Shown here piece by piece: positions 23,996 through 32,540 of a stretch of DNA of 64,000 nt (within the stretch, counting starts at the first letter, position 1; every line of letters begins with the position of its first letter). A program made the translations under genes and the position numbers. The stretch is from positions 238,081-302,080 of the forward strand of contig NZ_BOOY01000003.1 in assembly GCF_016863475.1 (NCBI RefSeq). Reading direction: 5' to 3'. Source of the stretch: Spirilliplanes yamanashiensis. GTDB lineage: Bacteria; Actinomycetota; Actinomycetes; Mycobacteriales; Micromonosporaceae. The notes beneath the pieces are model-generated. The model was not told the origin of the DNA, made no database searches, and was given only the letters and a program-made list of their open reading frames with translations.

Positions 23996-25905
23996 GCGAG
24001 CCCCCGCAGGAACTTCTCCGTGATCGGCACGGCCGCGTCGGCGCCCGCGCCGCCCTTCTCGACGAACACGGCGAACGCGACGTCGCCCTGCCAGCCGACG
24101 AACCAGGCGTGCGTCTCGGTGTTGCCGGTCTCGAACTCGGCGGTGCCGGTCTTGCCGTGCACCGGCTCGCCCGGCACGTCCTCCAGCGCCGTCGCGGTGC
24201 CGGTGGTGACGACCTCGCGCATCATGGCGCGCAGCGACTCGAGGTGGCCGGCGTCGAGCGGGCCGGGCGCGGGCGCCGCGGCGGGGGCCGGGTCGAGCAG
24301 CACCTTCGGCTGGTGCCAGGCGCCGCCCGCGACGGCGGCCACCGCGCCGGCCATGGCGAGCGGGCTGACGACGGTCTGGCCCTGGCCGAACGCGGCCGCC
24401 GCCTGCTCAGCCGCGGACCCGCCGGTGGCGACGTTGCCGCTGAACGCGTCGATGCCGAGTTCCCACTGGCCGCCGATGCCGAGGCCGGCGCCGGCCCGGG
24501 CGAGCCCGTCGGCGCCGAGCTTCGGGGCGAGCGCGGCGAACGCCGTGTTGCACGACTCGGCGAAGTCGGTGCGGAACGGCACCCGGCCGAGCGAGGCGTC
24601 GCCCGAGTTCTTGAAGACGGCCCCGTCGACGGTGATCGTCTTGGGGCACGGCACCGGGGTGGCCGGGGTGACGGCGCCGGCGGTGAGCAGGCCGAGCGTG
24701 GACACCACCTTGAACGTGGAGCCGGGCGACACCCGGGCGGTGAAGGCGAGGTTCTCGGTGCCGCCGTCGGGGCCGTTGGCGGCGGCCAGCACGGCGCCGT
24801 CGGTGACCCGCAGCGCCACCAGCGCGCTGCGGCGGCGCTCGCCGGCCAGGGCCGCGTCGGCGGCGTTCTGCACGGCCGGGTCGAGCGTGGTCTTCAGCGG
24901 CTGGCCGGGCTGCGGCGGGGCCTGGTAGAGCGGGGTGTCGGTGGTGGTGCCGTCGGGCGCCTCCTGCACGATCACGACGCTCTCGCCGACGGTGCCGCGC
25001 AGGCGCTGGTCGTAGCGCTGCTGCAGGCCGCCGTGGCCGACCAGGTCGCCGGCGACGAGCGCGCCGTTCGACGTCTCCAGGTCCTCCTTGGTGGCCTGGT
25101 CGACGGTGCCGAGCAGGGCGCGGGCGAAGGGCCGGGTGGGCGCGAGCTGACGGGTCTCGTCGCGGAACACCGTGCCCTTGAGCGGGCGGATGCGGGCCTC
25201 GATGCGCTCGAAGTCGGGGCGGCGCAGGCTGATCAGGTCGACGAACGCCGTCGGCTGGGCGTCCTTCACCCGCTGGGCGAGGGTGGACAGGTCGACGCTC
25301 ACCCGGATGCTCGCGAACGCCGCCTGCAGGTCCTTCGTGAGCCGGGGCAGGTCGGTGACGCGCTGCGGTTCGACCCCCACCACGACGACCGGGCGGCCGG
25401 TGACGATGGGCGCGCCGGCGGCGTCGAGCACGGTGGCCCGGTCGGCGGTCACCCGGCGCACGCCGAGCCGGTCGCCCGCGGCCAGGTCGGCGTGCACGAC
25501 CGCCGGCTCCCAGACGACCCGCCAGCCGTCGTCGCCGGCCTCCTGCAGGCGCACGTCGGTGCGGTACGCCCACCGGCCGCCGCCGGGCAGGTTCCACGTG
25601 ACGTCCACCGGGCTGGTGGCGACGTCGCCGACGATCTGCGGCTCACCGGCCGGCTTCAGCTCGGGCGGGGTGTCGACGAGCTCACCGGACAGCCCGCGCA
25701 GTTCCGTGACGACCTGGGCGGCGGGCACCCGGGTGCCGTCCGCGCCCACGAACCCGACCTGGTCGAGCTTGCTCGACCGCCAGCCGTCGAGGAACGCCTG
25801 CAGGGTGGGCGCCGGGCCGTCGTCGGACGAGCAGCCGGTCAGCGCGCCGGCCAGCAGCGCGCACACGGTCACGCCGGCGCGCAGCCGGAGGGCCGTACGG
25901 GTCAT
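23992..25905 (-). CDS. Penicillin-binding protein, lipoprotein-type transpeptidase
   Basis: A 637-residue protein from the ATG at 25905, picked because AGGTGGG precedes it and the signal sequence follows; a longer open frame exists upstream. A lipobox LTGC puts the lipid anchor at Cys25. An NTF2-like domain (about 35-140, as in MecA-type PBPs) is followed by a PBP dimer region, and a transpeptidase domain from about 335. The active site is complete: Ser396-T-F-Lys399, Ser451-C-Asn453 and Lys585-T-Gly587. The enzyme should cross-link peptidoglycan peptides. A beta-lactam-tolerant role is possible, as in other NTF2-PBPs, but cannot be concluded here. Confidence 0.9.
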   Translation of the reverse strand: MTRTALRLRAGVTVCALLAGALTGCSSDDGPAPTLQAFLDGWRSSKLDQVGFVGADGTRVPAAQVVTELRGLSGELVDTPPELKPAGEPQIVGDVATSPVDVTWNLPGGGRWAYRTDVRLQEAGDDGWRVVWEPAVVHADLAAGDRLGVRRVTADRATVLDAAGAPIVTGRPVVVVGVEPQRVTDLPRLTKDLQAAFASIRVSVDLSTLAQRVKDAQPTAFVDLISLRRPDFERIEARIRPLKGTVFRDETRQLAPTRPFARALLGTVDQATKEDLETSNGALVAGDLVGHGGLQQRYDQRLRGTVGESVVIVQEAPDGTTTDTPLYQAPPQPGQPLKTTLDPAVQNAADAALAGERRRSALVALRVTDGAVLAAANGPDGGTENLAFTARVSPGSTFKVVSTLGLLTAGAVTPATPVPCPKTITVDGAVFKNSGDASLGRVPFRTDFAESCNTAFAALAPKLGADGLARAGAGLGIGGQWELGIDAFSGNVATGGSAAEQAAAAFGQGQTVVSPLAMAGAVAAVAGGAWHQPKVLLDPAPAAAPAPGPLDAGHLESLRAMMREVVTTGTATALEDVPGEPVHGKTGTAEFETGNTETHAWFVGWQGDVAFAVFVEKGGAGADAAVPITEKFLRGLA

Positions 25906-25999
25906 GCGGTCACCCACCTGTTTGCCGTGAGCCAACGATCTCCGCCGAACGGTAGTACGCATCGGCCGCGCGGGATGTCCCCGGTGGCGTGCGATGCGT

Positions 26000-26024
26000 C
26001 ATGCCGGGCCGATTGTCCGGCATG
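26000..26024. other. Inverted repeat in the divergent PBP-GDH intergenic region
   Basis: CATGCCGG and CCGGCATG form perfect 8-bp arms (26000-26007, 26017-26024) around nine bases. It lies midway between the divergent PBP and NAD-glutamate dehydrogenase genes, so it may be an operator; no protein can be named. The rest of the 244-base gap holds the two promoters. Confidence 0.4.
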
Positions 26025-26090
26025 CGCGCCACCCGGGTCTGCCCGCACAGCCGGTGCGCCGTGCCGTGCTGCGGCCGGCCCGGCACGCTC

Positions 26091-26096
26091 TAGGCT
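26091..26096 (+). promoter_or_regulatory. -10 box upstream of NAD-glutamate dehydrogenase
   Basis: TAGGCT 53 bases before the ATG at 26150. A GGAAGGGGAG ribosome-binding site at 26131-26140 lies between, so this gene has a normal leader of roughly 45 bases, unlike many in the window. I see no convincing -35. Confidence 0.4.
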
Positions 26097-26149
26097 GGCG
26101 GTGACACGGAACGGACCCACAGCGTGGTGGGGAAGGGGAGTGCGGGCAG

Positions 26150-29100
26150 ATGAGCGCGGGCACGGACCGGCACGGCGAGATCGACGCCGAGACCGACCAG
26201 GACAGGCCGGAAGGCTCGGGAGCGGCGCTGGCGGGCCGGCTGGGCGCCGACCCGGACGCGGGCGAGCTGGAGGAGCCGCTGCCGGACGCCGCGCAGCTGA
26301 TCGCCGAGGCGGTCGAGCTGGCCGGCGCCGACCACGGCACGGCCGGGCTGGTGAGCCGGTTCTGGCGGTTCGCGCCGGACGAGGAACTGGTCGACCACAC
26401 CCCGGAGCAGCTGCACGCGGCGGCCACCGCGCACCGCGAGCTGGCCCGGCAGCGGGTGCCCGGCCAGCTGCGGCTGGAGGTCACCGCCCCGGGGAAGGGC
26501 AACGGCGGGCACAGCACGGTGCGCATCGTCACCGACGACATGCCGTTCCTCGTCGACTCGACGGTCTCGCTGCTCACCGCCCACCAGCTGGAGGTGCACC
26601 TGCTGGTGCACCCGCTCATCGTGGTGCGCCGCGAGCCGCTGGGCGCGCTGGCCGACGTGGCCGCCGACGTGGAGCCCGACGACGCCATCGACGGCGACAT
26701 CGTCGAGAGCTGGATCCTCGCCGAGATCGACCCGGTGGCCGACCCGGACGCCCGCGCCCGCCTGGCGCGCGAGCTGCAGCGGGTGCTGACCGACGTGCGC
26801 GCCGCCGTCGAGGACTGGCCGAAGATGCGCCGCCGCGCGCTGGCCGTCGCCGACGAGCTGGGCGCCGCCCGGGGCACCGCGGACGCGCCGCCGGTGCCGG
26901 ACAAGGACGTCACCGACACCATCGAGCTGATGCGCTGGCTGACGGCCGACAACTTCACGTTCCTCGGCTACCGCGAGTACCACCTCACGACCGGCGAGGG
27001 CGGCGAGCAGGTGCTGGTCGCCGACGCGGGCACCGGGCTGGGCATCCTGCGCGGCGAGCACTCCACGCCGCGGGTGCTGTCGTCGATGGCGCCGGAGGCG
27101 TTCGCGCAGTCGCTGGAGAAGCGGCTGCTGATCCTCACCAAGGCGAACTCGCGGGCCACCGTGCACCGCTCCGCCTACCTCGACTACATCGGCGTGAAGG
27201 TGTTCGACGAGCGCGGCGAGGTGGTCGGCGAGCGCCGGTTCCTCGGCCTGTTCTCCAGCTCGGCGTACCGCACCAGCGTGCGCGACCTGCCGGTGGTGCG
27301 CCGCAAGGTGGCCGAGGTGCTGGACCGCTCGGGCCTGTCGCCGCGCAGCCACTCGGGGCGCGACCTGCTGCAGATCCTGGAGACGTACCCGCGCGACGAG
27401 CTGTTCCAGATCAAGACCGACGAGCTGTACGACGCGGTCGTCGGCGTGCTGCGGATGGCGGGCCGGCGGCAGCTGCGGGTGTTCCTGCGCCGCGACGCGT
27501 ACGGCCGGTTCATCTCCTGCCTGATCTATCTGCCGCGCGACCGGTTCACGACCACGAACCGGCTGCGCATGCAGGAGATCCTGCTGCGCGAGCTGAACGG
27601 CGTCGGCGTCGACCACACCACCCGGGTCACCGAGGGCATGCTGGCCCGGGTCCACTTCGTGGTGCGCACCGACCCGCAGGCGCCGCCGCGCACCGTCGAC
27701 CCGGACGCGCTGGCCGAGCAGCTCGCCGACGCGACCCGGCTGTGGGACGACGACTTCGGCCTGGTGCTGGAGCGCAAGCTCGGCGAGCAGCAGGCCAAGG
27801 GCCTGTTCTCCCGGTACGTGGACGCGCTGCCGGACAGCTACAAGGACGGGCACTCGCCGTACGAGGCGGCGCAGGACCTGGCGAAGCTGGAGCTGCTGGA
27901 GGAGCCCGGCCAGATCGAGATGCACCTGTTCCGCAAGCGCGCGCCGCACGGGGTGACCGAGGGCGAGCCGGACGACGGCAACGTGCGGTTCAAGGTGTAC
28001 CGGCAGGGCGAGCCGATGATGCTGTCGGCGGTGCTGCCGGTGCTGCACTCGCTGGGCGTGCAGGTGGTCGACGAGCGGCCGTACGAGATCCGCCGCGCCG
28101 ACACCGCCGTCTGGCTGTACGACTTCGGGCTGAACCCGCCGGCGGAGCACCGGGAGCTGGCCGAGGTGCGCCCGCACGTGGAGAACGCGTTCGCGGCGTC
28201 GTGGCGCGGCGAGGCCGAGGTGGACGGCTTCAACGAGCTGGTGCTGCTGGCGGGCCTGACGTGGCGGCAGGTGGTGGTGCTGCGCGCGTACGCGAAGTAC
28301 CTGCGCCAGGCCGGCACGATCTACTCGCAGCGGTACGTGGAGAACACGTTCATCGCCCACCCGGACGTGGCCCGGCTGCTGGTGGACCTGTTCGAGACGC
28401 GCTTCTCGCCGCGGCTGGAGCTGAGCGCGGACGTGCGCGCGAAGCGGGCGGCCGCGCTGGCCGAGCAGGTGACCGAGCGGCTCGACGCGGTGGACAGCCT
28501 GGACCAGGACCGCATCCTGCGCTCGTTCCTGCGGCTGATCACGGCGACGCTGCGCACCAGCTTCTTCCAGCGCGACCGCAACGGGCGGCCGAAGTCGTAC
28601 ATCGCGTTCAAGCTGGACCCGCAGGCGGTGCCGGACCTGCCGGCGCCGCGGCCGAAGTTCGAGATCTTCGTGTACTCGCCGCGGTTCGAGGGCGTGCACC
28701 TGCGCTACGGCGCGGTGGCGCGCGGCGGGCTGCGCTGGTCGGACCGCCGCGAGGACTTCCGCACGGAGATCCTCGGCCTGGTCAAGGCGCAGATGGTGAA
28801 GAACGCGGTGATCGTGCCGGTGGGCGCCAAGGGCGGCTTCGTGCTGAAGCAGCGGCCGGGCGACCGGGACGAGGCCGTGGCCTGCTACCAGCTGTTCATC
28901 TCGGCCCTGCTGGACGTCACCGACAACATCTCGGGCGGCAAGATCGTGCCGCCGCACGACGTGGTGCGCCACGACGGCGACGACCCGTACCTCGTGGTGG
29001 CGGCCGACAAGGGCACGGCGACGTTCTCGGACATCGCGAACGAGATCAGCGTCGGCAAGGAGTTCTGGCTGGGTGACGCGTTCGCGTCGGGCGGCTCGGC

Positions 29101-31108
29101 CGGCTACGACCACAAGAAGATGGGCATCACGGCCCGCGGCGCGTGGGAGTCGGTGAAGCGGCACTTCCGCGAACTCGGCTTCGACACCCAGTCCGAGGAC
29201 TTCACCGTGGTCGGCGTCGGCGACATGTCGGGCGACGTGTTCGGCAACGGCATGCTGCTCAGCGAGCACATCCGGCTGGTGGCCGCGTTCGACCACCGGC
29301 ACATCTTCCTCGACCCGGACCCGGACGCGGCCACGTCGTTCGCCGAGCGGCGCCGGCTGTTCGAACTGCCGCGCTCGTCGTGGGCGGACTACGACGCCGC
29401 GCTCATCAGCGAGGGCGGCGGGGTGTACCCGCGCACGCTGAAGAAGATCGCGGTGACGCCGCAGGTCGCGGCGGCGCTGGGCATCGAGGCGGCCGAGCTG
29501 AGCCCGGCGGAGCTGATGCGGGCCATCCTCACGGCGCCGGTCGACCTGCTGTTCAACGGCGGCATCGGCACGTACGTCAAGGCGGCCACCGAGACGCACG
29601 CGGAGGTGGGCGACAAGGCCAACGACGCGATCCGGGTGGACGGCCGGGAGCTGCGCGTCAAGGTGGTCGGCGAGGGCGGCAACCTGGGCCTGACCCAGCG
29701 CGGCCGGATCGAGTACGCGCTGGCCTCGGGCCGGATCTACACCGACTTCATCGACAACTCGGCCGGGGTGGACTGCTCCGACCACGAGGTCAACATCAAG
29801 ATCCTGCTGGGCGGTGCGGTGGCCGACGGCGAGCTGACGGTGCCCGAGCGCGACCGGCTGCTGGAGTCGATGACCGACGAGGTGGCGGCGCTGTCGCTGC
29901 GGGACAACTACGACCAGGCCCGCGCGCTCGGCAACGCCCGCGAGCAGGCCCTGTCGCTGCTGCCGGTGCACCGTCGCATGATCACCGACCTGGAGCGGGC
30001 GGGCCTGCTGGACCGCGCGCTGGAGGCGCTGCCGACGGACGAGGAGCTGGCGGTGCGCGGCGAGGCGGGCACGGGCCTGACGCCGCCGGAGTTCGCGGTG
30101 CTGCTCGCGTACGTGAAGATCACGATGGACCGGGAGGTGCTGGCGTCGTCGCTGGCCGACGAGCCGTGGGCCACGGGCGTGCTGGCCCGGTACTTCCCGA
30201 CGCCGCTGCGCGAGCGCTTCGCCGGCCGGATGGCCGGGCACCGGCTGCGCCGCGAGATCGTCTCCACGTCGCTGGTCAACGAGGTCGTCAACCGGGGCGG
30301 CACGTCGTTCGTCTACCGGGCGGTGGAGGAGACGGGCGCCTCGGCGGCGGACGTGATCCGGGCGTACGTGGTGGTCCGCGACGTGTTCGGCATCGGCGAG
30401 CTGTGGGACGCGGTGGAGGCGCAGGACAACCGGATGCCGGTGGCCGCGCAGACCCTGGTCTACCTGTCGACGCGCCGGCTGCTCGACCGGGCGGTGCGCT
30501 GGCTGGTGTCGAACCGCCGCTCGCCGCTGGACGTGGCGGGCGAGATCGAGCGGCTGCGGCCGGGCGTCGCGCGGCTGCTCGGGGCGCTGCCGTCGCTGTT
30601 CCGCGGCGCGGAGCGCGAGTCGCTGGCGGCGCTGACCGCCAACATGTGCCAGCGGGGCGTGCCGGACGACATCGCCGACCGGGCGATGCGCATCGTCTAC
30701 AGCTTCGGCGTGCTGGACATCCTGCAGACGGCGACGGAGGCCGACCAGGACATCAACGCGGTCGCCGACGTGTACTACGTGCTGTCGGAGCGCTTCCGCG
30801 TGGACGACCTGCTGTCGCGCATCTCGTCGCTGCCGCGCAACGACCGCTGGCAGACGCTGGCCCGCATGGCGCTGCGCTACGACCTGTACGCGGCGCTGGC
30901 CGGGCTGACGGCGGAGGTGCTGGCGTCCACACCGGCGTCGGCGTCGGCGGCCGACCGGGTGGACGAATGGGAGCAGGTGAACGCGGCGTCGATCGCCCGC
31001 ACCCGCAACGCCATCGGCGAGTTCGAGGACTCCCGGTCGGACCTGGCGGCGCTGTCGGTGGTGCTGCGCCAGATCCGCACGCTGGTGCGCACGTCGGCGG
31101 CGGCGTGA
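26150..31108 (+). CDS. gdh: NAD-specific glutamate dehydrogenase, large (180-kDa) type
   Basis: A 1652-residue enzyme, the length of the L-180 family first described in Streptomyces. It oxidises glutamate to 2-oxoglutarate and ammonia, producing NADH, so its main job is glutamate catabolism. The N-terminal half (1 to about 700) has the ACT-like regulatory domains (MPFLVDSTVSLLTAHQLEVHLLVHP), and the middle (about 850-1200) is the catalytic and Rossmann core: GGLRWSDRREDFRTE at about 859, catalytic-Lys region VPVGAKGG (Lys894), DVFGNGMLLS and NGGIGTYVKA. The C-terminal part is the helical domain of the family. A good ribosome site precedes the ATG. It is transcribed alone, divergent from the PBP gene. 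Confidence 0.95.
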   Translation: MSAGTDRHGEIDAETDQDRPEGSGAALAGRLGADPDAGELEEPLPDAAQLIAEAVELAGADHGTAGLVSRFWRFAPDEELVDHTPEQLHAAATAHRELARQRVPGQLRLEVTAPGKGNGGHSTVRIVTDDMPFLVDSTVSLLTAHQLEVHLLVHPLIVVRREPLGALADVAADVEPDDAIDGDIVESWILAEIDPVADPDARARLARELQRVLTDVRAAVEDWPKMRRRALAVADELGAARGTADAPPVPDKDVTDTIELMRWLTADNFTFLGYREYHLTTGEGGEQVLVADAGTGLGILRGEHSTPRVLSSMAPEAFAQSLEKRLLILTKANSRATVHRSAYLDYIGVKVFDERGEVVGERRFLGLFSSSAYRTSVRDLPVVRRKVAEVLDRSGLSPRSHSGRDLLQILETYPRDELFQIKTDELYDAVVGVLRMAGRRQLRVFLRRDAYGRFISCLIYLPRDRFTTTNRLRMQEILLRELNGVGVDHTTRVTEGMLARVHFVVRTDPQAPPRTVDPDALAEQLADATRLWDDDFGLVLERKLGEQQAKGLFSRYVDALPDSYKDGHSPYEAAQDLAKLELLEEPGQIEMHLFRKRAPHGVTEGEPDDGNVRFKVYRQGEPMMLSAVLPVLHSLGVQVVDERPYEIRRADTAVWLYDFGLNPPAEHRELAEVRPHVENAFAASWRGEAEVDGFNELVLLAGLTWRQVVVLRAYAKYLRQAGTIYSQRYVENTFIAHPDVARLLVDLFETRFSPRLELSADVRAKRAAALAEQVTERLDAVDSLDQDRILRSFLRLITATLRTSFFQRDRNGRPKSYIAFKLDPQAVPDLPAPRPKFEIFVYSPRFEGVHLRYGAVARGGLRWSDRREDFRTEILGLVKAQMVKNAVIVPVGAKGGFVLKQRPGDRDEAVACYQLFISALLDVTDNISGGKIVPPHDVVRHDGDDPYLVVAADKGTATFSDIANEISVGKEFWLGDAFASGGSAGYDHKKMGITARGAWESVKRHFRELGFDTQSEDFTVVGVGDMSGDVFGNGMLLSEHIRLVAAFDHRHIFLDPDPDAATSFAERRRLFELPRSSWADYDAALISEGGGVYPRTLKKIAVTPQVAAALGIEAAELSPAELMRAILTAPVDLLFNGGIGTYVKAATETHAEVGDKANDAIRVDGRELRVKVVGEGGNLGLTQRGRIEYALASGRIYTDFIDNSAGVDCSDHEVNIKILLGGAVADGELTVPERDRLLESMTDEVAALSLRDNYDQARALGNAREQALSLLPVHRRMITDLERAGLLDRALEALPTDEELAVRGEAGTGLTPPEFAVLLAYVKITMDREVLASSLADEPWATGVLARYFPTPLRERFAGRMAGHRLRREIVSTSLVNEVVNRGGTSFVYRAVEETGASAADVIRAYVVVRDVFGIGELWDAVEAQDNRMPVAAQTLVYLSTRRLLDRAVRWLVSNRRSPLDVAGEIERLRPGVARLLGALPSLFRGAERESLAALTANMCQRGVPDDIADRAMRIVYSFGVLDILQTATEADQDINAVADVYYVLSERFRVDDLLSRISSLPRNDRWQTLARMALRYDLYAALAGLTAEVLASTPASASAADRVDEWEQVNAASIARTRNAIGEFEDSRSDLAALSVVLRQIRTLVRTSAAA

Positions 31109-31207
31109 CGCCGATCCGGATTCGGCACGGTCGCTGCGTCGGTTCGCAGGGTGGAGGCGCAGCGGCCGGGTAGGCGGGCGGTCACCTCGACGAAGGGATC
31201 GACCGTC

Positions 31208-31867
31208 ATGCTTCTCCGAACTGCGGCAGCCGTGGCCGGTGTGGTCACCGTGCTGCTCCTGCCGGCCACGCCGGCCGCCGCGGCGCCGTCCGAGCAGGAC
31301 GCCACATACCTGCGGGCGGCGCACCAGTCCAACCTGGCCGAGATCGCCACCGGCGAACTGGCCCAGCAGAAGGCCGAGAGCCGGCAGGTCAAGGACCTCG
31401 GCGCCCGGTGGGTCGCGGACCACACCAGGCTCGACACCGCCCTGCGCGACACCGCCGAGGCGCTCGGCGTGGAGCTGCCCGGCGAGCCGAACGCCGAGCA
31501 GCAGGCGCTGGCCCGCCGCTACGAGGCGGCGTCGGGCGCCGAGTTCGACGCGCTGTGGATCCCCACCCAGATGGACGCCCACATGAAGGCCATGCGGCTC
31601 GGCGAGACCGAGATCGCCCAGGGCAGCGACGCCCAGGCGAAGAAGGTGGCCCAGGACGCCGCCCCGGTGGTCGCCTCGCACCACGACCTGCTGGAGGAGG
31701 CGGCCGGCGAGATCGGCGTGCCCAGCCGCATCGGCACGGGCACCGGCGGGCAGGCCGCCGCCGCGTCCACCACCCCGGCCGTGATCGGGTTCGGGGCGCT
31801 GGGCCTGTTCCTGGTCGGCGCCGCGGTGTTCCTGCTGCGCCGCCGCACCCCGGCCGCCTCGCGATGA
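31208..31867 (+). CDS. Secreted DUF4142 protein with C-terminal membrane anchor
   Basis: A 219-residue protein from the ATG at 31208, behind a GAAGGGA ribosome site. An N-terminal signal peptide (about 1-26, ending AAA-AP) is followed by a DUF4142 helical domain ([23 protein letters not shown] to the HHDLLEE segment). After a Gly/Ala linker there is a membrane helix ([21 protein letters not shown]) with a basic tail. The family is ferritin-like and found on the outer side of the membrane; its function is unknown. No LPxTG or LAxTG motif precedes the helix, so a role as sortase substrate is not evident, even though the next gene, overlapping by four bases, encodes a sortase. Confidence 0.85.
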   Translation: MLLRTAAAVAGVVTVLLLPATPAAAAPSEQDATYLRAAHQSNLAEIATGELAQQKAESRQVKDLGARWVADHTRLDTALRDTAEALGVELPGEPNAEQQALARRYEAASGAEFDALWIPTQMDAHMKAMRLGETEIAQGSDAQAKKVAQDAAPVVASHHDLLEEAAGEIGVPSRIGTGTGGQAAAASTTPAVIGFGALGLFLVGAAVFLLRRRTPAASR

Positions 31868-32502
31868 GCCGCCCCGGCCGGCGCGCCGCAGGCTGGACCG
31901 CCCTGGCGGCCGGCCTGGGCGCGCTGGCCGCGGCGCTCGTCCTGAGCCTGCTGCCGGCGCGCGCCCCGGCCGACGCCGGGACCCTCCCACCGCCGCCCGC
32001 CCCACCGGCCGCGACGACCAGGAGCGCGGCGCCGACCGCCGCGTCGACCGCGGCCGCGCGGTGGACGCCGCGGACCGTGTCCATCGCCCGGCTGCGCGTC
32101 GCGGCGCCCGTCGACCCGGCGGGTGTCACCGGCGGCGGGGAGCTCGGCGTGCCCGCCGACCCGGACCGCCTGGGCTGGTGGATCGGGTCGGCGCTGCCCG
32201 GCGACCGGCGCGGGACGGTGCTCATCGCCGGCCACGTCGACACCGCCCGCGACGGCCGGGGCGCCCTGTACCGGCTGGCGGACCTGCCGGTCGGGGCCCG
32301 GATCGACGTCGCCGCCGGGGACCGCACGGTCGGGTACCGGGTGGTCGCCCGGCGCAGCTACGCCAAGAGCCGGCTGCCGGACGCGCTGTTCCGGCGCGAC
32401 ACCGCGCCGCAGCTCGCGCTGGTCACCTGCGGCGGCGCCTTCCGCGACGGCGCCTACGAGCGCAACGTCGTGGTGTACGCCGCGCCGCTTTCGTACCCCT
32501 AG
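31864..32502 (+). CDS. Class F sortase
   Basis: A 212-residue protein from ATG 31864, overlapping the previous stop (ATGA). One N-terminal membrane segment (about 11-31) anchors it with the catalytic domain outside, after a Pro/Ala/Thr-rich stalk. The sortase catalytic triad is present: His124 (AGHVDT), Cys189 (LVTCGG) and Arg200 (YERNVVV). Class F sortases attach or process surface proteins in actinobacteria; the substrate is not known. Its last codons and stop coincide with a CsoR-like copper operator that serves the next gene. A second, related enzyme lies at 55531. Confidence 0.88.
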   Translation: MSRPGRRAAGWTALAAGLGALAAALVLSLLPARAPADAGTLPPPPAPPAATTRSAAPTAASTAAARWTPRTVSIARLRVAAPVDPAGVTGGGELGVPADPDRLGWWIGSALPGDRRGTVLIAGHVDTARDGRGALYRLADLPVGARIDVAAGDRTVGYRVVARRSYAKSRLPDALFRRDTAPQLALVTCGGAFRDGAYERNVVVYAAPLSYP

Positions 32503-32509
32503 GGGGTAT
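32494..32509. promoter_or_regulatory. CsoR-type copper operator overlapping the sortase stop codon
   Basis: TACCCCTAGGGGGTAT matches the G/C-tract palindrome (ATACCCC/GGGGTAT) bound by CsoR repressors ahead of copper-resistance genes. It begins within the last codons of the sortase gene, whose TAG stop (32500-32502) sits at its centre, and ends 31 bases before the copper ATPase start. TATGCT at 32507-32512 could be the overlapping -10 box. No csoR gene is in the window. Confidence 0.7.
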
Positions 32510-32540
32510 GCTCGGGTCCAGGACGACCCGGGAGGCATCC

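Noticed and set aside
23803..29076. A 1757-codon plus-strand frame over the PBP and GDH genes
   Set aside because: Crosses two confirmed genes on both strands and has a shadow-type composition.
26090..32005. A 1971-codon minus-strand frame opposite glutamate dehydrogenase and the following genes
   Set aside because: Low-complexity Arg/His/Val-rich product crossing four real genes; shadow of the coding strand.
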